A stretch of DNA of 64,000 nt from Paraburkholderia graminis C4D1M (GTDB taxonomy: Bacteria > Pseudomonadota > Gammaproteobacteria > Burkholderiales > Burkholderiaceae), in contig NZ_ABLD01000011.1 of assembly GCF_000172415.1 (NCBI RefSeq), positions 124,001 through 188,000 on the forward strand, given 5' to 3'. Both the position numbers and the translations under genes were made by a program. Each line of letters begins with the position of its first letter. Positions within the stretch are counted from its first letter, which is position 1. Below are positions 61,826 to 64,000 of the stretch, one piece after another. The notes beneath the pieces are model-generated. The model did no database searches. It was not told where the DNA came from and was given only the letters and a program-made list of their open reading frames with translations.

Positions 61826-62221
61826 CCGACCGCGTTTCTGTACGACTGCAGCCGGACGCCGATATTTCCGGTGGCTGGAAATATCATTTCGCGGCCACGC
61901 ATTTTTCTTTCCTCGGCGAACGAATAACCTGTGTTTAACGATAACGAAGCCGCTAAAGCGAGTTTCGGATGGAGACGACATGCATTCCTGCGCACGCAGC
62001 GATTCTTTGCCAATTCCTCTCCTCCTGAACTCACAGCAGCGGCATCGCTGATGCGGTCGCGCCCACGGCATGCCTGCGCTTCAGTCTCGATGCAAGGCTT
62101 CGTTATTCGACATGTATGCGTCACGAAGCGTGAGCAATCACGCGTATGAGCAAGGTGACGGTGACGGGCATCGACCCGTAGCAGCGGACGACCGAAGAGT
62201 GTCCGCGTATGGAGGAAGACA
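61826..62221. other. intergenic region before the sugar ATPase gene
   Basis: 396 bp with the second 51-bp element (61863-61913) close to its start. The element lies 308 nt before the ATPase ATG, much further than in the first copy, so a long untranslated leader is expected. Open frames here lack family sequence; no gene is called. Confidence 0.55.
61863..61913 (+). promoter_or_regulatory. 51-bp shared element, copy 2
   Basis: TATTTCC-N7-GGAAATA is a perfect 7-bp inverted repeat here, followed by GCATTTTTCTTTCC at the same spacing as in copy 1 (59522-59572). Confidence 0.65.
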
Positions 62222-63805
62222 ATGCTGCAAGACGCTAAAACAGGCGGCGAGACGCTCGCCACCCAGAGTCTGCTGTGCGCTCGCAATCTGACCAAACACT
62301 ATGGTGGCGTGAAGGCGCTCACCGGCGTCAGCCTCGAGCTGGCACCTGGTGAGATTCACGCGCTCTGTGGCGAGAACGGTGCAGGCAAAAGCACGTTCAT
62401 CAAAATTCTCGGTGGCCTGGTGCAGCCGGACGACGGTGAAATTACCATCGACGGACATCAACTGAAACTCGGTCATCGCACCGACCCGAGACTCATCTCC
62501 ATCGTTCACCAGGAGCTGGCTATCGTCCCGACGCTGTCGGTGCTCGACAACATCCTTCTCGGTGGCGCGGACCAGAGCGAAATCTACCGTCGCAGCCAAT
62601 ACCGGGACTCTGTCCGTGAGCATCTGGATTCGGTCGGACTGTCGCATATCAAGCTCGATGCACCCGCCTCGCGGCTCAGCCTCGCTGAATGCCAACTCGT
62701 CGAAATCGCTCGGGGCATGTCGCGTCAAGCGAAGGTCCTGCTCCTGGACGAACCTACCGCGACCTTGTCGGATGCGGAGATTGTCCGAGTCTTTGAAGTT
62801 GCGCGCAAACTGCGTGACCAGGGGACCGCGATGATTTTCGTCAGTCATCGACTCGACGAAGTGTTTGCGCTCACAGACCGCGTAACGGTCTTCCGCAATG
62901 GACAGCACGTGCTCACGCAGCGCACCGCGGATATGACGACCGCAGAGGTGGTCAAGGCAATGATTGGTCGCGAGCTGGTGCACAGCAAGGTCATGCCGCC
63001 GGAGAAACGCGCCAATGTGGCGCCGCGTCTTTCGATTTCCAACCTGACGGTCGCGGACAAGGTCAAGGAACTGTCAGTCGACGTCGCGCCGGGTGAAATC
63101 CTTGCCGTGGTCGGCCAGTTGGGTTCAGGAGCGGAAGTCCTCGTTGAAGCGCTTGCTGGCCTGCGCGGTGATATCTCCAGTGCGGTGAAAGTGGACGGCC
63201 AAACCGTCAAGCTCGACAGCATTCGCAACTCGCTGCGAGCGGGAATCGCGTACGTGGCAGAAGACCGCGCTGACAAGGGCGTTTTCCTGGATGCGCCAAT
63301 TGCCATCAATATCACTGCGTCCGTTATGGCGAAGTTCACCCGAGCGGGAATCATGCGACGCGCCGGTGAACAGGAAGAGGCACGACGCCTGGCCTCGATG
63401 TTCACCATCGACCCGAGGCGTCTTCCGCACGAAGTGTCGACGCTTAGCGGCGGCAACCAGCAGAAGGTCTCTCTCGCGAAGGCAGTAGCACTAGCTCCAC
63501 GTCTGTTGCTTCTGAACGAGCCTACCCGGGGCGTCGATATTGGCGCCCGCAGCGAAATTTACGCCACGCTGCGCAAGATGGCGGACGAAGGCCTGGCGAT
63601 CGTCTTCTATTCGACTGACCTCGAAGAAATCCTGGAGCTCGCGGATACGGTTCTCACTGTCTTCAGAGGCCGGATGGTCCGTCATAAGCCGCGGTTCGAG
63701 ATAAACGGCGACACGCTCCTGCACGACATCGTGGCAGGCGACGGCGATGCATCTCATGGCCATGTCTCTTTCCGGAACCAGACTGCGGAGGTGGGTAATG
63801 CATAA
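62222..63805 (+). CDS. sugar ABC transporter ATP-binding protein (RbsA-like)
   Basis: 527-residue double nucleotide-binding-domain ATPase. First domain: Walker A GENGAGKST near residue 55, Walker B VLLLDEPTATLS, H-loop FVSHRLDEVF. Second domain: degenerate Walker A GQLGSGAEVLVEAL, signature LSGGNQQKVSLAKA, Walker B LLLNEPTRGVD. This asymmetry is normal for the family. The stop overlaps the permease start by 8 bases. Energises uptake with the binding protein at 59650. Confidence 0.92.
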   Translation: MLQDAKTGGETLATQSLLCARNLTKHYGGVKALTGVSLELAPGEIHALCGENGAGKSTFIKILGGLVQPDDGEITIDGHQLKLGHRTDPRLISIVHQELAIVPTLSVLDNILLGGADQSEIYRRSQYRDSVREHLDSVGLSHIKLDAPASRLSLAECQLVEIARGMSRQAKVLLLDEPTATLSDAEIVRVFEVARKLRDQGTAMIFVSHRLDEVFALTDRVTVFRNGQHVLTQRTADMTTAEVVKAMIGRELVHSKVMPPEKRANVAPRLSISNLTVADKVKELSVDVAPGEILAVVGQLGSGAEVLVEALAGLRGDISSAVKVDGQTVKLDSIRNSLRAGIAYVAEDRADKGVFLDAPIAINITASVMAKFTRAGIMRRAGEQEEARRLASMFTIDPRRLPHEVSTLSGGNQQKVSLAKAVALAPRLLLLNEPTRGVDIGARSEIYATLRKMADEGLAIVFYSTDLEEILELADTVLTVFRGRMVRHKPRFEINGDTLLHDIVAGDGDASHGHVSFRNQTAEVGNA

Positions 63806-64000
63806 GACAGCTCTTGAGCCTACCGCGCAGGTATCGACGACTGCGCTACGACGCTGGGCCGCAGCATTGTTCGGCACGACGAGTATTCACGCTGCGTCGA
63901 TTCGCATCGCTACCCTTGTACTTATCGTAGTGGCCGCGGCTATCGTTCCGCACTTCACCGAGTTCGGAAACATGCAGTCTCTGATGTACTCGGTGGCCGC
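63798..64000 (+). CDS. sugar ABC transporter permease (N-terminal part, cut by window edge)
   Basis: Begins with ATG at 63798 inside the end of the ATPase gene. The visible 67 residues contain a cytoplasmic N-terminus and a first membrane segment, RIATLVLIVVAAAIVPHFTE, followed by FGNMQSLMYSV, the usual opening of RbsC-type permeases. The rest is outside the window. Confidence 0.85.
   Translation, partial: MHKTALEPTAQVSTTALRRWAAALFGTTSIHAASIRIATLVLIVVAAAIVPHFTEFGNMQSLMYSVA

Overview
The window is high-GC DNA with dense coding, ATGA-overlapping operons, Burkholderia-type Gram-negative porins and many LysR/AraC/MarR-controlled catabolic islands. This points to a soil or plant-associated member of the Burkholderiales, most likely Paraburkholderia or Caballeronia. 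That is an inference from gene content and style. No rRNA, tRNA, CRISPR array, insertion sequence or prophage gene was seen.

Layout. 1-2590: the end of a sugar-type ABC importer (ATPase, two permeases); the first permease carries a one-base frameshift. 2591-4555: four tandem copies of a 77-residue peptide gene with a double-glycine secretion leader, a sigma-54-like promoter in front and an intrinsic terminator behind. 4556-9636: small redox genes (two F420-reductase-like oxidoreductases, an NAD(P)-binding epimerase-like protein, a SnoaL-like protein, an SDR) with HxlR and TetR regulators and recognisable paired operators. 9674-10528: RIO-type kinase. 10885-16043: MarR regulator, nitrilase, two exported epoxide hydrolases and an HD-domain hydratase-like protein. 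16264-23534: LysR, MFS transporter, LigJ-type hydratase, RraA-type aldolase, a small unknown CxxC protein, a TPP enzyme and a second LysR.

23592-39118 is the most interesting part. It holds a putative aromatic-acid regulon: two Pht5-like decarboxylases, a LigB-family ring-cleavage dioxygenase, a LigI-like amidohydrolase, a LigJ-type hydratase, an HpcH/HpaI aldolase, two MFS transporters, two porins, a PD40 propeller protein, an exported lactonase-like propeller and an AraC regulator. Four separate promoters here share the same 37-bp element, two direct half-sites 21 bp apart, ending in GGGACG exactly 17 bp before a TANNCT -10 box. This ties scattered genes into one regulon, probably controlled by the AraC protein at 24903-25844. 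Read together, the enzymes could decarboxylate a carboxylated polyhydroxybenzoate, cleave the ring at a 4,5-type position, and take the product to pyruvate plus oxaloacetate. No LigC-type dehydrogenase is present, which would fit a gallate-like substrate.

39173-48486: AraC regulator, GFA-type protein, methyltransferase, then an aldehyde dehydrogenase / aromatic-acid transporter / enoyl-CoA-hydratase-like operon (interrupted by three covarying 49-bp hairpin repeats) opposite a GntR regulator, DinB protein and DyP peroxidase. 48501-56828: gamma-glutamyltransferase plus a dipeptide/glutathione-type ABC importer (one ATPase frameshifted) opposite a LysR. 57002-58174: exported TIGR03118-like propeller protein. 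58431-64000: a sugar or polyol catabolic island (TIM-barrel isomerase, binding protein, Gfo/Idh/MocA dehydrogenase, ATPase, start of a permease) with a 51-bp regulatory element repeated in front of two transcription units.
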